A DNA stretch of 44,539 nucleotides, from NCBI GenBank assembly GCA_002413305.1, contig DHWS01000133.1, forward strand, positions 8,319 through 52,857, given 5' to 3'. The DNA is from Actinobacteria bacterium UBA5176. GTDB taxonomy: Bacteria; Actinomycetota; UBA4738. A program made the translations under genes and the position numbers. Below the pieces are notes generated by a model. It did no database searches and was not told the origin of the DNA. It was given only the letters and a program-made list of their open reading frames with translations. Shown piece by piece: positions 16,166 to 23,905 of this stretch (position 1 is the first letter of the stretch; every line of letters begins with the position of its first letter).

Positions 16166-16702
16166 GTGATGCGTGGAAGATCAGGGCGCTCGGCCTCCGC
16201 GGGGGTGGCGACGGGTCCGTCGGGAACCGCAAAGGATCGGGCGCTCCGCCTCCTCGCCGTCCGGTGGCGGAGTCGTGAGGAGATCCGGCGCCGCCTCCGG
16301 CAGGCCGGTTTCGAACCCGAGGCGATCGAGGCCGCCCTCGACGATCTGGAGCGAGCGGGCCTGGTGGAGGAGGAACGGTTCGCCCGGGAGCTGGTGCGCG
16401 ACCAGTCCACCCGACGGATGTCGGGCGAGCGCGTCATCCGGGCAGCGCTCCGTGAGAAGGGCGTCGCGGACCATGTCGCCGAGCACGCTCTGGCCGGACT
16501 GGGGGAGGACGCCGAGCGGGCGGCCGAGCTCGCGGCCCGGAAGGCGGCCAGGATGACCAGCCTCGAGCCGCAGGTCGCGTACCGGCGGCTGTTCGGCTTG
16601 CTGGTCCGGCGGGGGTTCTCGCCGGACGTCGCCCGGGAGGCGACCAGGTTGGCCTTGCGGGAGGCCTTCGCGGGCGCCTCGGCGCTCGACGAGGCGCCCT
16701 GA
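16166..16702 (+). CDS. recX: Regulatory protein RecX
   Basis: This 178-residue protein modulates RecA filaments. The three-helix repeats are visible: ALRLLAVRWRSREEIRRRLRQAGF, AIEAALDDLERAGLVEEERFARELVRDQ, and VIRAALREKGV. The start is GTG 16166, directly followed by an in-frame ATG, with AAGGGG upstream. It lies 60 bases after recA, behind a strong hairpin. Confidence 0.92.
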   Translation: MMRGRSGRSASAGVATGPSGTAKDRALRLLAVRWRSREEIRRRLRQAGFEPEAIEAALDDLERAGLVEEERFARELVRDQSTRRMSGERVIRAALREKGVADHVAEHALAGLGEDAERAAELAARKAARMTSLEPQVAYRRLFGLLVRRGFSPDVAREATRLALREAFAGASALDEAP

Positions 16703-16749
16703 ACCGGGCTGGCTGGTCCCCGTCCAAGCTCACGGCGGCCTCACCACTC

Positions 16750-16778
16750 TTGCAACATGTCGCACCCCGCCGTACATT
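16750..16778 (+). promoter_or_regulatory. Promoter candidate for the RNase Y leader or a small RNA
   Basis: TTGCAA (16750-16755) and TACATT (16773-16778) are separated by 17 bases, a good sigma-A-like pair. Transcription would start near 16785, about 225 bases before the RNase Y start codon. Confidence 0.55.
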
Positions 16779-16784
16779 GGTGCG

Positions 16785-16988
16785 AACGAGACAGTGAACC
16801 GGTGGCTTCATCTGATTCAGCGAACGTGTTCGGATGACGAGACGTATGACCTCACATCAGGGTTCAGGTGACGTGGTGAAGCGGGACAGGTCGCGGGAGG
16901 GACCCAGGACCTGACCCGTTCGTCGTTCGTCCCATCCTCGCGGAAGCAGACAAGGCCGAGCCGGTGCCTGGCTCGGCTTTCGTCGTTT
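16785..16988 (+). ncRNA. Structured leader or small RNA upstream of RNase Y (candidate)
   Basis: This stretch of about 200 bases has no plausible gene but strong structure. CGGGACAGGTC (16882-16892) pairs with GACCTGACCCG (16908-16918) with a single A-A mismatch, and GGG/CCC pair inside the loop. GCCGAGCC (16955-16962) pairs with GGCTCGGC (16970-16977), followed by TTTCGTCGTTT, like an intrinsic terminator or attenuator. With the promoter at 16750 it could be a free small RNA of about 200 bases or a regulatory leader for rny. It matches no RNA family that I recognise. The start and end are inferred. Confidence 0.4.
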
Positions 16989-17008
16989 GCGGACCACAGG
17001 AGGACCTG

Positions 17009-18541
17009 ATGAAGGACGCGATCGTCGCGGTGATCGCCCTGGTTGCCGGCGCGGCCGTGGGTCTCGCCGTCTACCGTTCGGTGACCGGCAGGCGGGTCGA
17101 CACCGCGGAGGCCAGGGCGACCAGGCTGATGGCCGAAGCGGAGAAGGAGGCGGAGACCCGGGTTCGCCTCGCACTGGGCGAGGTGAAGGAGGAGATCTCC
17201 GGCATGCGCCGGGAGGCCGAAGCCGATCTTCGGGCTCGCCGGGAGGAGGTCAAGAAGCTGGAGGACCGGCTGACCCGCCGCGAGGAGGGCGCCGAGGCCG
17301 AGGCCGCGGAGCTGGAGGCGAAGGAGGAACGGCTCGAACGGGCAGGCCGGGAGCTGCAGCGGATGCGGGGGGGCCTGGAGAAGGCGGCTGCGGAGCATCG
17401 CCAGGAGCTCGAACGGATCAGCCACCTCACGGCCTCGGAGGCCAGGGAGTCACTGGTCGCCCAAGTCGTGGACGAGGCGAAGCGGGACGCCATGGCCACG
17501 GTTCGGGAGATCGAGCAGCAGGCCCGGGAGGAGGGCGAGAAGCGGGCCCGCAAGATCGTCACCATCGCCATCCAGCGGGTCGCCTCAGAGCAGACCGCCG
17601 AGTCGACGGTGTCGGTGTTCTCGCTGCCGAGCGACGACATGAAGGGACGGATCATCGGTCGCGAGGGCCGCAACATCCGAGCCTTCGAAGCGCTCACCGG
17701 GGTGAACCTGATCATCGACGACACCCCGGAAGCGGTGGTCCTGTCGTGCTTCGATCCCGTTCGACGGGAGGTCGCCCGGCTCACCCTAGAGAAGCTCGTC
17801 TCCGACGGGCGCATCCATCCTGCCCGGATCGAAGAGGCCTACGAGCGCTCCACCGGCGAGGTCGAGGAGCAGATCAAGCGGGCCGGGCAGGACGCCCTGG
17901 CCGAGGTGGGGATCACGGACATGCATCCCGAGATGGTGAAGGTGCTCGGCCGGCTGCAGTACCGCACCTCCTACGGGCAGAACGTCCTCCGGCACCTGGT
18001 CGAAGCCGCCCACATTGGCGCCGCGCTCGCCGCGGAGCTGGGCGTCGACCCGAAGCTGGTCAAGCGCTGCGCGCTCCTGCACGACATCGGCAAAGCCGTT
18101 ACCCACGAGGTCGAGGGATCCCACGCGCTGATCGGCGCCGAGCTGGCCCGGCGGCTGAAGGAATCGCCGGAGGTCGTGCACGCCATCGAGTCGCACCACG
18201 GAGAGGTCGAACAGCGCACGATCGAGGCGGTCCTCGCCCAGACGGCCGATGCGATCTCCGGGGGCAGGCCGGGCGCTCGGCGGGAGTCGCTGGAGACCTA
18301 CGTGAAGCGGCTGGAGCGGCTGGAGGAGATCTGCACCTCCTATCCCGGCGTGGAGAAGACCTTCGCCATGCAGGCCGGGCGGGAGGTGCGGGTCATGGTC
18401 AAGCCGCAGCAGCTCGACGACGTCGGCGTGCAGGTACTGGCCCGCGACATCGCCAAGCAGGTAGAAGAGGAGCTGCAATACCCGGGGCAGATCAAGATCA
18501 CGGTGGTGCGGGAGCTCCGGGCGGTCGAATACGCGAAGTGA
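17009..18541 (+). CDS. rny: Ribonuclease Y
   Basis: This 510-residue membrane-anchored endoribonuclease initiates mRNA decay. The N-terminal membrane segment is at about residues 3-23 ([20 protein letters not shown]). A long charged coiled coil spans about 30-190. The KH domain follows, with [21 protein letters not shown]. The HD phosphohydrolase domain has [23 protein letters not shown], with the His-Asp pair near residues 355-356. The ATG at 17009 has AGGAGGA a few bases upstream; longer frames run through the hairpin and are rejected. It is placed between recX and miaB, as in other Gram-positive genomes. RNase J (7346) is its usual functional companion. Confidence 0.95.
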   Translation: MKDAIVAVIALVAGAAVGLAVYRSVTGRRVDTAEARATRLMAEAEKEAETRVRLALGEVKEEISGMRREAEADLRARREEVKKLEDRLTRREEGAEAEAAELEAKEERLERAGRELQRMRGGLEKAAAEHRQELERISHLTASEARESLVAQVVDEAKRDAMATVREIEQQAREEGEKRARKIVTIAIQRVASEQTAESTVSVFSLPSDDMKGRIIGREGRNIRAFEALTGVNLIIDDTPEAVVLSCFDPVRREVARLTLEKLVSDGRIHPARIEEAYERSTGEVEEQIKRAGQDALAEVGITDMHPEMVKVLGRLQYRTSYGQNVLRHLVEAAHIGAALAAELGVDPKLVKRCALLHDIGKAVTHEVEGSHALIGAELARRLKESPEVVHAIESHHGEVEQRTIEAVLAQTADAISGGRPGARRESLETYVKRLERLEEICTSYPGVEKTFAMQAGREVRVMVKPQQLDDVGVQVLARDIAKQVEEELQYPGQIKITVVRELRAVEYAK

Positions 18542-18564
18542 GGCGGCGGTCCCGGGTTCCGGGT

Positions 18565-18609
18565 CCCTGAACCGGGTTCAGGGGTTCGAGCCGGAACCTG
18601 GGCTCGTTT
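18565..18609 (+). terminator. Tandem hairpins ending the RNase Y transcript
   Basis: CCCTGAA (18565-18571) pairs with TTCAGGG (18577-18583). A second stem, CGAGCC (18587-18592) with GGCTCG (18601-18606), is followed by TTTC. The position, 24 bases after the rny stop, supports a terminator. Confidence 0.6.
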
Positions 18610-18662
18610 CGCTGGAGGCGGGAGGGTACATGTTCGGGCGAGAGCGAAAGGGGGTCTTTGTC

Positions 18663-19235
18663 ATGACCGAACCCGCTCACACGTACGACACGCCTGCCCA
18701 GCAGTACACGGGCCCCACCGCGGTGACGCCGGTGACCACCAGAGCGAAGATGCCCGTGGGGAGCCTGATCCTCCGGATCGTCCTCACGCTGGCCGGCGCG
18801 GCCGGCCTGATCGTCGGCGCGTTCCTGAACTGGATACGGGGCACGACCACCGCCGGCGTCGACCTCTCCGCGAAGGTCTACGTCACCACGGAGTTCGCCC
18901 ACCACTCGACCTTCTACAAGACGGCCGGGTTCGCGATGATCGGGGCCGGTTTGGTGACCATCGTCGGCCTCGCAGCGCGTGGCGGGTGGGTCACCCGGGT
19001 CGCCGGCGCGCTTGGCATCGTCGGCTTCGTGCTGTTCGTCATCCAGTTGTACCGGGCCCCGAACGTCTCCCTTCCGAGCGCGATCGGGCTGGGAGCGTGG
19101 GTGTGCCTGGCCGGTGGCGTGGTGGCGCTGATCGGTGGGTTCTTCGGGACCAGGACGCGGGCGGTCGGAGCGGCGTCAGCCGCGCCCCCGTATCGGGAAG
19201 TGCCGCCGCCCGCAGCGACGACGACCAACCCGTAG
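18663..19235 (+). CDS. Four-span membrane protein of unknown function
   Basis: The protein has 190 residues from ATG 18663, which has a G-rich site (AAGGGGG) about eight bases upstream; an alternative ATG at 18630 adds 11 residues. After a polar N-terminus there are four hydrophobic segments: LILRIVLTLAGAAGLIVGAFL, TAGFAMIGAGLVTIVGLAA, VAGALGIVGFVLFVIQLY and AIGLGAWVCLAGGVVALIGGFFG. The C-terminus is Pro/Ala/Thr-rich. I do not recognise the family. It stands alone between the RNase Y terminator and miaB. Confidence 0.7.
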   Translation: MTEPAHTYDTPAQQYTGPTAVTPVTTRAKMPVGSLILRIVLTLAGAAGLIVGAFLNWIRGTTTAGVDLSAKVYVTTEFAHHSTFYKTAGFAMIGAGLVTIVGLAARGGWVTRVAGALGIVGFVLFVIQLYRAPNVSLPSAIGLGAWVCLAGGVVALIGGFFGTRTRAVGAASAAPPYREVPPPAATTTNP

Positions 19236-19284
19236 CGCCGGGACCACCCGGCAGGTCCTCCAGGGTGGCGGCCGGCCACTCCAC

Positions 19285-19290
19285 TAGACT
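19285..19290 (+). promoter_or_regulatory. -10 element of a leaderless miaB promoter
   Basis: TAGACT ends seven bases before the miaB GTG at 19298. No Shine-Dalgarno sequence lies between them. Transcription is therefore expected to start at the GTG. Confidence 0.5.
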
Positions 19291-19297
19291 CGGTGGC

Positions 19298-20659
19298 GTG
19301 ACCGGCCGCTACCTCATCAGCACCTTCGGCTGCCAGATGAACGAGCACGACTCCGAGCGGATCGCCGGCGTGCTGGAGAGCGACGGCTACGTCTCCACGA
19401 GCGACGCCGAGGATGCGGAGATCGTCGTCCTCAACACGTGCGCGATCCGGGAGAACGCCGACCGCCGGCTGTACGGCGCCCTCGGTCACCTGAAGCCGCT
19501 CAAGGATCGCCGACCCCGGATGAGGATCGTGGTGGCCGGCTGCCTGGCCCAGAAGGATCAGGGGGCCATCCAGGCGAAGGCGCCGTGGGTGGACGTGGTC
19601 ATCGGCACGCATGCGTTGCCGTCGCTTCTGGCGCTGGTCCGGGCGGCCGAACGCGACGGCCCGCAGATGGACGTTCGCGAGTACACGGAGGTCTTCCCCA
19701 GCGCGCTTCCGGCCCGCCGCGGTTCGAAACACCATGCGTGGGTGAGCGTCAGCGTCGGCTGCGACAACCGCTGCACGTTCTGCATCGTCCCGCTGGTCCG
19801 CGGCCCGCAGCTGTCCCGTTCGATCGGCGACATCCTGGCGGAGGTCCATGGCCTGGCGCGGCAGGGCGTGGTCGAAGTGACCCTACTGGGCCAGAACGTG
19901 AACACCTACGGCCGGGACCTCACGGCGCCGGACTCGCCCTCCCGGCCTCGGTTCGCCGAGCTGCTCCGAGCGGTGAACGAGATCGACGGCATCCGCCGGA
20001 TCCGGTTCACCAGCCCGCACCCGCACGACTTCACCGATGACGTGGTCCAGGCCATGGCGGAGAGCGATCGGGTCTGCGAGCACATCCACTTCCCCCTGCA
20101 GTCCGGTTCCGACCGGGTGCTTCGGGCCATGAAGCGCTCGTACCGCGCGGAACGCTACCTCTCATGGCTTGCCCGGATCCGCGAGGCAGTGCCGGCCATG
20201 GCGGTGACGACCGACATCATCGTCGGCTTCCCCGGCGAGACCGAGGAGGACTTCGCCGGGACGATGCGGGTGGTCGAGGCGGCCCGGTTCGACGCGGCGT
20301 TCACATTCCAGTACTCGCCCCGCCCCGGTACCCCGGCCGGCTCGTACCCGAACCGGCTGCCCAAGGCGGTCGTTCAGGAGCGGTTCGACCGGTTGGTGGA
20401 GCTGCAGGAGCGGATCTCGCTGGAGCGCAACCGGGAACTGATCGGAGACGTGGTCGAGGTGCTGGTCGAAGGGGAGGGCCGGAAGGGGAACCTGAAGGCC
20501 AGGTCGCGGACCAACAAGCTGGTCCATATGTCGGGTGAGGTGCCGGCCGGGTCGTTCGCCTGGGTCGAGCTGGACGAAGCGCATCCCCACCACCTGGCCG
20601 GGCGGCTCGTAGAGGCCCCGGCCGCCGCCGTGGCCGCCGTGGCCGCCGTGGTGGCGTGA
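19298..20659 (+). CDS. miaB: tRNA-2-methylthio-N6-dimethylallyladenosine synthase
   Basis: This 453-residue radical-SAM methylthiotransferase acts on i6A37 of tRNA, the product of MiaA encoded next. The N-terminal UPF0004 domain holds the cluster cysteines in STFGCQMNEHDSE (C12), NTCAIREN and AGCLAQKD. The radical-SAM motif CDNRCTFC has its cysteines near 154, 158 and 161. A TRAM domain lies at the C-terminus (VEVLVEGEGRKGNLKARSRT through VELDEAHPHHLAGRLVE). The GTG start matches the family N-terminus and the leaderless -10 element. The tail AAAVAAVAAVVA is encoded by three exact copies of GCCGCCGTG (20624-20650), a lineage-specific expansion. The stop overlaps the miaA start (GTGA). Confidence 0.95.
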   Translation: MTGRYLISTFGCQMNEHDSERIAGVLESDGYVSTSDAEDAEIVVLNTCAIRENADRRLYGALGHLKPLKDRRPRMRIVVAGCLAQKDQGAIQAKAPWVDVVIGTHALPSLLALVRAAERDGPQMDVREYTEVFPSALPARRGSKHHAWVSVSVGCDNRCTFCIVPLVRGPQLSRSIGDILAEVHGLARQGVVEVTLLGQNVNTYGRDLTAPDSPSRPRFAELLRAVNEIDGIRRIRFTSPHPHDFTDDVVQAMAESDRVCEHIHFPLQSGSDRVLRAMKRSYRAERYLSWLARIREAVPAMAVTTDIIVGFPGETEEDFAGTMRVVEAARFDAAFTFQYSPRPGTPAGSYPNRLPKAVVQERFDRLVELQERISLERNRELIGDVVEVLVEGEGRKGNLKARSRTNKLVHMSGEVPAGSFAWVELDEAHPHHLAGRLVEAPAAAVAAVAAVVA

Positions 20660-21621
20660 GCGCCCCCACTCCGCTCCTCGCTCTGGTCGGCCCCACCGCT
20701 TCCGGCAAGACAGAGGCTGCGTTCTTGATCGCCGGGCGTCTGGGTGCCGAGGTCGTCTCCGTGGATTCGATGCTCGTGTACCGGGGGATGGACGTGGGGA
20801 CGGCGAAGCCGACGACGGAGCAGCGCGAACGGGTACCGCACCACCTGATCGACCTGGCCGAGCCCGAGGAAGCATTCTCGGTGGCCCGGTTCCAGGAGCT
20901 CGCGTTCGGGGCGATACGAGGGATCCGTGCGCGTGGCCGGACGCCGCTCCTTGTCGGGGGGGGCGGCCTGTACTACCGGGCGGTGGTGGACCGGCTGGAC
21001 TTCCCGGGGACCGATCCCCCCATCCGCGAACTCCTCCTGACCGAGGCCAGCGCGGTGGGCGCGGAGGGCTTGTACCGGCGGCTGTCGTCGCTCGACCCGG
21101 TCGCCGCGGGGCGGATCGAACCGGGCAACGTGCGCCGGACGGTCCGGGCGCTGGAAGTGGCGGCCATCACCGGCCGGCCGTTCTCGAGCTACGCGGAGGC
21201 ATGGGAGCGATTCCCCACCGGGGCCGTTCGGGCGGCCGGCATCCGGCTCGACCGCCGTGACCTGCGGGAACGCATCGAGCGGCGGGTCGAGGACATGCTG
21301 CCCGGGCTGGCGGCGGAGACCGAAGCGCTGATGGCGCGAGGATCCGGCGGCTTCCTCACTTCTTCGCAGGCCATCGGCTACGCTGAGATGGTGGCCTGCC
21401 TGGAGGGGAGGATGACGCGGTCCGAAGCCGCCGCCTCCACCGTTCGCAGGACGAACGCCCTCGCTCGCCGGCAGATGGCCTGGCTGCGGCGCGACCCACG
21501 GATCCGGTGGTTCGACGCGGGCCCGGAAGGTGCGCTCGGCGCGGCCGGCCCCGTCGCGGAATATCTGGCGGGCGGCGAACCGGATACGGACGAAGGCGGC
21601 ATGGGCGGAACGGGAGCTTGA
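20656..21621 (+). CDS. miaA: tRNA dimethylallyltransferase
   Basis: This 321-residue enzyme transfers the dimethylallyl group to A37 of tRNAs. The P-loop GPTASGKT is at about residues 11-18, with DSMLVYRGMDVGTAKPT and GGGLYYRAVVDRL downstream. The C-terminal SSQAIGYAEMVACLEG and RRQMAWLRRDPRIRWF motifs are typical. It starts at a GTG overlapping the miaB stop and ends two bases before the dapF start codon, so miaB-miaA-dapF-dapL form one operon. Confidence 0.95.
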   Translation: MSAPTPLLALVGPTASGKTEAAFLIAGRLGAEVVSVDSMLVYRGMDVGTAKPTTEQRERVPHHLIDLAEPEEAFSVARFQELAFGAIRGIRARGRTPLLVGGGGLYYRAVVDRLDFPGTDPPIRELLLTEASAVGAEGLYRRLSSLDPVAAGRIEPGNVRRTVRALEVAAITGRPFSSYAEAWERFPTGAVRAAGIRLDRRDLRERIERRVEDMLPGLAAETEALMARGSGGFLTSSQAIGYAEMVACLEGRMTRSEAAASTVRRTNALARRQMAWLRRDPRIRWFDAGPEGALGAAGPVAEYLAGGEPDTDEGGMGGTGA

Positions 21622-21623
21622 GG

Positions 21624-22499
21624 ATGCGGATCGCGAAGTATCACGGGACCGGCAACGACTTCGTGATGCTGGAGGACCTCGCGGACCGGGTGACGCCGAC
21701 GCCGGAGCTCGTGCGGGCGCTGTGCGACCGGCGGTTCGGGGTCGGCGGCGACGGGTTGATCCGCGTCGCACCCGCCCATGGGGCGGATTTCTTCATGGAC
21801 TACTGGAACGCGAACGGCGAGGTGGCCGAGATGTGCGGGAACGGCATCCGGTGCCTAGGTAAGCTCGTCCACGACGAGGGCCTCACCGCCCGGGAGGAGC
21901 TCGACGTGCTGACCCGGGCCGGCGTGAAGCACCTCGTCCTGGAGATCGGCGACGGCCGGGTCCGGCGGGTGACCGTGGACATGGGCCCGCCGGCCTTCGA
22001 GCGTGCGGCGATCCCCATGACGGGCGATCCACAGGACCGGTTCCTTCTGGGCCAGATCGAAGCCGGCGACCGAGCGTTCACCGCTTCCGCCCTGTCCATG
22101 GGGAACCCGCACTGCGTGCTGTTCCTGGAGCCGTCGGACGATCTGGCCGAGATGGACGTGGCCTGGATCGGACGGGCCGTCGAACGTTCCCCGCTGTTCC
22201 CGAACAGGGCGAACGTGGAGTTCATCGCCGTGGAGGACGGCCGGATCCGCCTCCGGGTCTGGGAGCGGGGATCCGGCGAGACCATGGCGTGCGGGACCGG
22301 GGCCTGCGCGGCCCTGGTGGCCTGCGCCCAAGCGGGCCTCACCTCGCGCCGGGCGGAGGTCGAGTTCCCCGGCGGGCTGCTGGAGGTCGATTGGCGCGAG
22401 GACGACCATGTGTTCCTGTCCGGCCCGGCCGTGTGCGTGTTCCGGGCCGAGGTGGACGAGGCGTGGTTGGCGCAGCTCCAGGCAGGGGTGGCCCGGTGA
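21624..22499 (+). CDS. dapF: Diaminopimelate epimerase
   Basis: This 291-residue enzyme interconverts LL- and meso-diaminopimelate without a cofactor. The two catalytic cysteines are in AEMCGNGIRC (near residue 71) and MACGTGACAA (near residue 221). The substrate motifs YHGTGNDFVML and GVGGDGLI are present. The ATG 21624 follows the miaA stop by two bases. The end of the gene lies in the first copy of a perfect 35-bp tandem duplication; the stop TGA at 22497-22499 overlaps a GTG, as is usual in this operon. Confidence 0.96.
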   Translation: MRIAKYHGTGNDFVMLEDLADRVTPTPELVRALCDRRFGVGGDGLIRVAPAHGADFFMDYWNANGEVAEMCGNGIRCLGKLVHDEGLTAREELDVLTRAGVKHLVLEIGDGRVRRVTVDMGPPAFERAAIPMTGDPQDRFLLGQIEAGDRAFTASALSMGNPHCVLFLEPSDDLAEMDVAWIGRAVERSPLFPNRANVEFIAVEDGRIRLRVWERGSGETMACGTGACAALVACAQAGLTSRRAEVEFPGGLLEVDWREDDHVFLSGPAVCVFRAEVDEAWLAQLQAGVAR

Positions 22500-22539
22500 G
22501 GTTCGCGCAGCTCCAGGCAGGGGTGGCCCGGTGAGGTTC
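22470..22539. repeat. Perfect 35-bp tandem duplication across the dapF/dapL junction
   Basis: Bases 22470-22504 and 22505-22539 are identical and adjacent. The unit carries the last codons of dapF, its stop, and the first bases of dapL. Because the unit spans the stop/start overlap, duplication left both genes intact although 35 is not a multiple of 3. The perfect identity suggests a recent event. Confidence 0.95.
22496..22534 (+). CDS. 12-codon mini-ORF created by the duplication (candidate leader peptide)
   Basis: The GTG overlapping the dapF stop now opens a 12-codon frame (VRFAQLQAGVAR) that ends in a TGA overlapping the dapL start in the second repeat copy. Ribosomes could pass from dapF through this frame to dapL by two GTGA overlaps. 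Expression is not shown, and it may simply be a by-product of the duplication. Confidence 0.2.
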   Translation: MRFAQLQAGVAR

Positions 22540-23685
22540 GCCGACCGCGTGGCGAGCCTCCCGCCGTATCTCTTCGCCGAGCTCGACCGACGGGTCGCCG
22601 CGAAGCGGGCCACGGGCGCCGACGTGATCTCGCTCGGGGTCGGCGATCCCGACCTGCCCACCCCGGAGCACGTCGTGCGCGCTCTCCAGGAGGCCGCGGG
22701 GGATCCTTCGACCCACCGCTACCCCTCCTACTATGGGCTCCCCGAGCTCCGCGAGGCCATCGCGGGCTGGTACGGGACGCGGTTCGGGGTTGAGCTCGAC
22801 CCCGCCACCGAGGTCCTGCCGCTGATCGGGTCGAAGGAGGGGATCGCGCATCTGTCCTTCTCGGTGCTCGGGCCGGGCGACGAAGCGCTGATCCCGGATC
22901 CCGGCTACCCCGTGTACGCGACCAGCACCATGCTCGCCGGCGGGCGGCCGGTCGGGTTCCCTCTGGACGCGTCCAACCGCTTCCTGCCGGACTTCGACAC
23001 CCTGCCGGTGACCGAGGCGACGAGGGTGCTGTGGCTCGGGTACCCGAACAACCCGACGGCGGCCGTGGCCGACCTCGGCTTCTTCGAGCGGGCGGTGTCG
23101 TTCGCCCGCCGGCACGACCTGCTGCTGGCCCATGACGCCGCGTACACGGAGATCACCTTCGACGGCTACGTGGCCCCGAGCGCGCTGCAGGCCCCGGGCG
23201 CGAAGGACGTGACGATCGAGTTCGGTTCGCTCTCCAAGACGTACAACATGACCGGTTGGCGGATCGGATACGCGGTCGGGAACGCGGCGGCCGTCGGCGC
23301 GCTGGCCACCCTGAAGACGAACCTGGACTCGGGGATCTTCAACGCGGTCCAGTGGGCGGCCATCGCCGCGATCGCCGGGCCGCAGGACCACGTCGAACAG
23401 GTGCGGGCCATCTACCAGAAGCGGCGGGACCTGGTGGTGTCGGCCTTCCAGGAGATCGGTATCTCGCTCGAGCCGCCGCTCGGTTCGGTCTACGTGTGGG
23501 TCCCCGTCCCGGAGGGCCGGACGTCCCAAGGGTTCGCGGCCGAACTACTGGAGGAGGCGGCCGTGATCGTCGCGCCGGGCACCGGGTACGGCGATCACGG
23601 GGAGGGATTCGTCAGGATCTCGCTGACCATCGACGACGCGCGGATCGAAGAGGCCATGGGCCGGATCCGCGAGCGGATGGCGTGA
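22531..23685 (+). CDS. dapL: LL-diaminopimelate aminotransferase
   Basis: This 384-residue fold-type I PLP aminotransferase is expected to convert tetrahydrodipicolinate directly to LL-diaminopimelate, bypassing the succinyl/acetyl steps. The N-terminus RFADRVASLPPYLFAELDRRV with ISLGVGDPDLPTPEHVV is characteristic of DapL. The PLP lysine is in SLSKTYNMTGWRIGYAVG (near residue 236). WLGYPNNPTAAVA and the C-terminal FVRISLTIDDARIEEAMGRI are also present. The neighbour dapF uses its product, which supports DapL over a general aspartate aminotransferase or DapC. The GTG start lies in the second copy of the 35-bp repeat. Confidence 0.88.
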   Translation: MRFADRVASLPPYLFAELDRRVAAKRATGADVISLGVGDPDLPTPEHVVRALQEAAGDPSTHRYPSYYGLPELREAIAGWYGTRFGVELDPATEVLPLIGSKEGIAHLSFSVLGPGDEALIPDPGYPVYATSTMLAGGRPVGFPLDASNRFLPDFDTLPVTEATRVLWLGYPNNPTAAVADLGFFERAVSFARRHDLLLAHDAAYTEITFDGYVAPSALQAPGAKDVTIEFGSLSKTYNMTGWRIGYAVGNAAAVGALATLKTNLDSGIFNAVQWAAIAAIAGPQDHVEQVRAIYQKRRDLVVSAFQEIGISLEPPLGSVYVWVPVPEGRTSQGFAAELLEEAAVIVAPGTGYGDHGEGFVRISLTIDDARIEEAMGRIRERMA

Positions 23686-23798
23686 GGGTGTTCGTTCCCA
23701 CGCCCGAGGGCCACGGACGTGTCCTTCGGCCGGAAGCGCACGGATCTCGTCCCGCCGGGAGTTTGAGAGGTTCCGATGCGGGAATGATGGCGCTGGCA

Positions 23799-23861
23799 GA
23801 GACGCCGGAGGAGGAATCTCGGGGAAAGGGGCGCTTCCCGAGGCCCTCCAGAAGGCGTCTC
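23799..23861 (+). terminator. Large compound hairpin between dapL and hflX
   Basis: GAGACGCC (23799-23806) pairs with GGCGTCTC (23854-23861). Inside, GGAGG pairs with CCTCC, and a CTCGGG/CCCGAG stem closes the top. TCGCTTTTCCCC follows, so it can end the dap operon. It also lies 44 bases before the hflX ATG, which lacks a Shine-Dalgarno site, so an hflX leader role is possible. The remainder of this 220-base gap holds no gene. Confidence 0.55.
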
Positions 23862-23905
23862 TCGCTTTTCCCCGCCCCTTTGTCCCTTCTCACCGGCCGC
23901 CTTCG

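Noticed and set aside
16821..16832. CGAACGTGTTCG palindrome before RNase Y as a LexA box
   Set aside because: The half-sites are separated by 2 bases instead of 4, so they would be out of register for LexA.
16964..17008. Longer RNase Y start at GTG 16964
   Set aside because: It would begin inside the terminator-like hairpin, while ATG 17009 has AGGAGGA and starts right at the membrane anchor.
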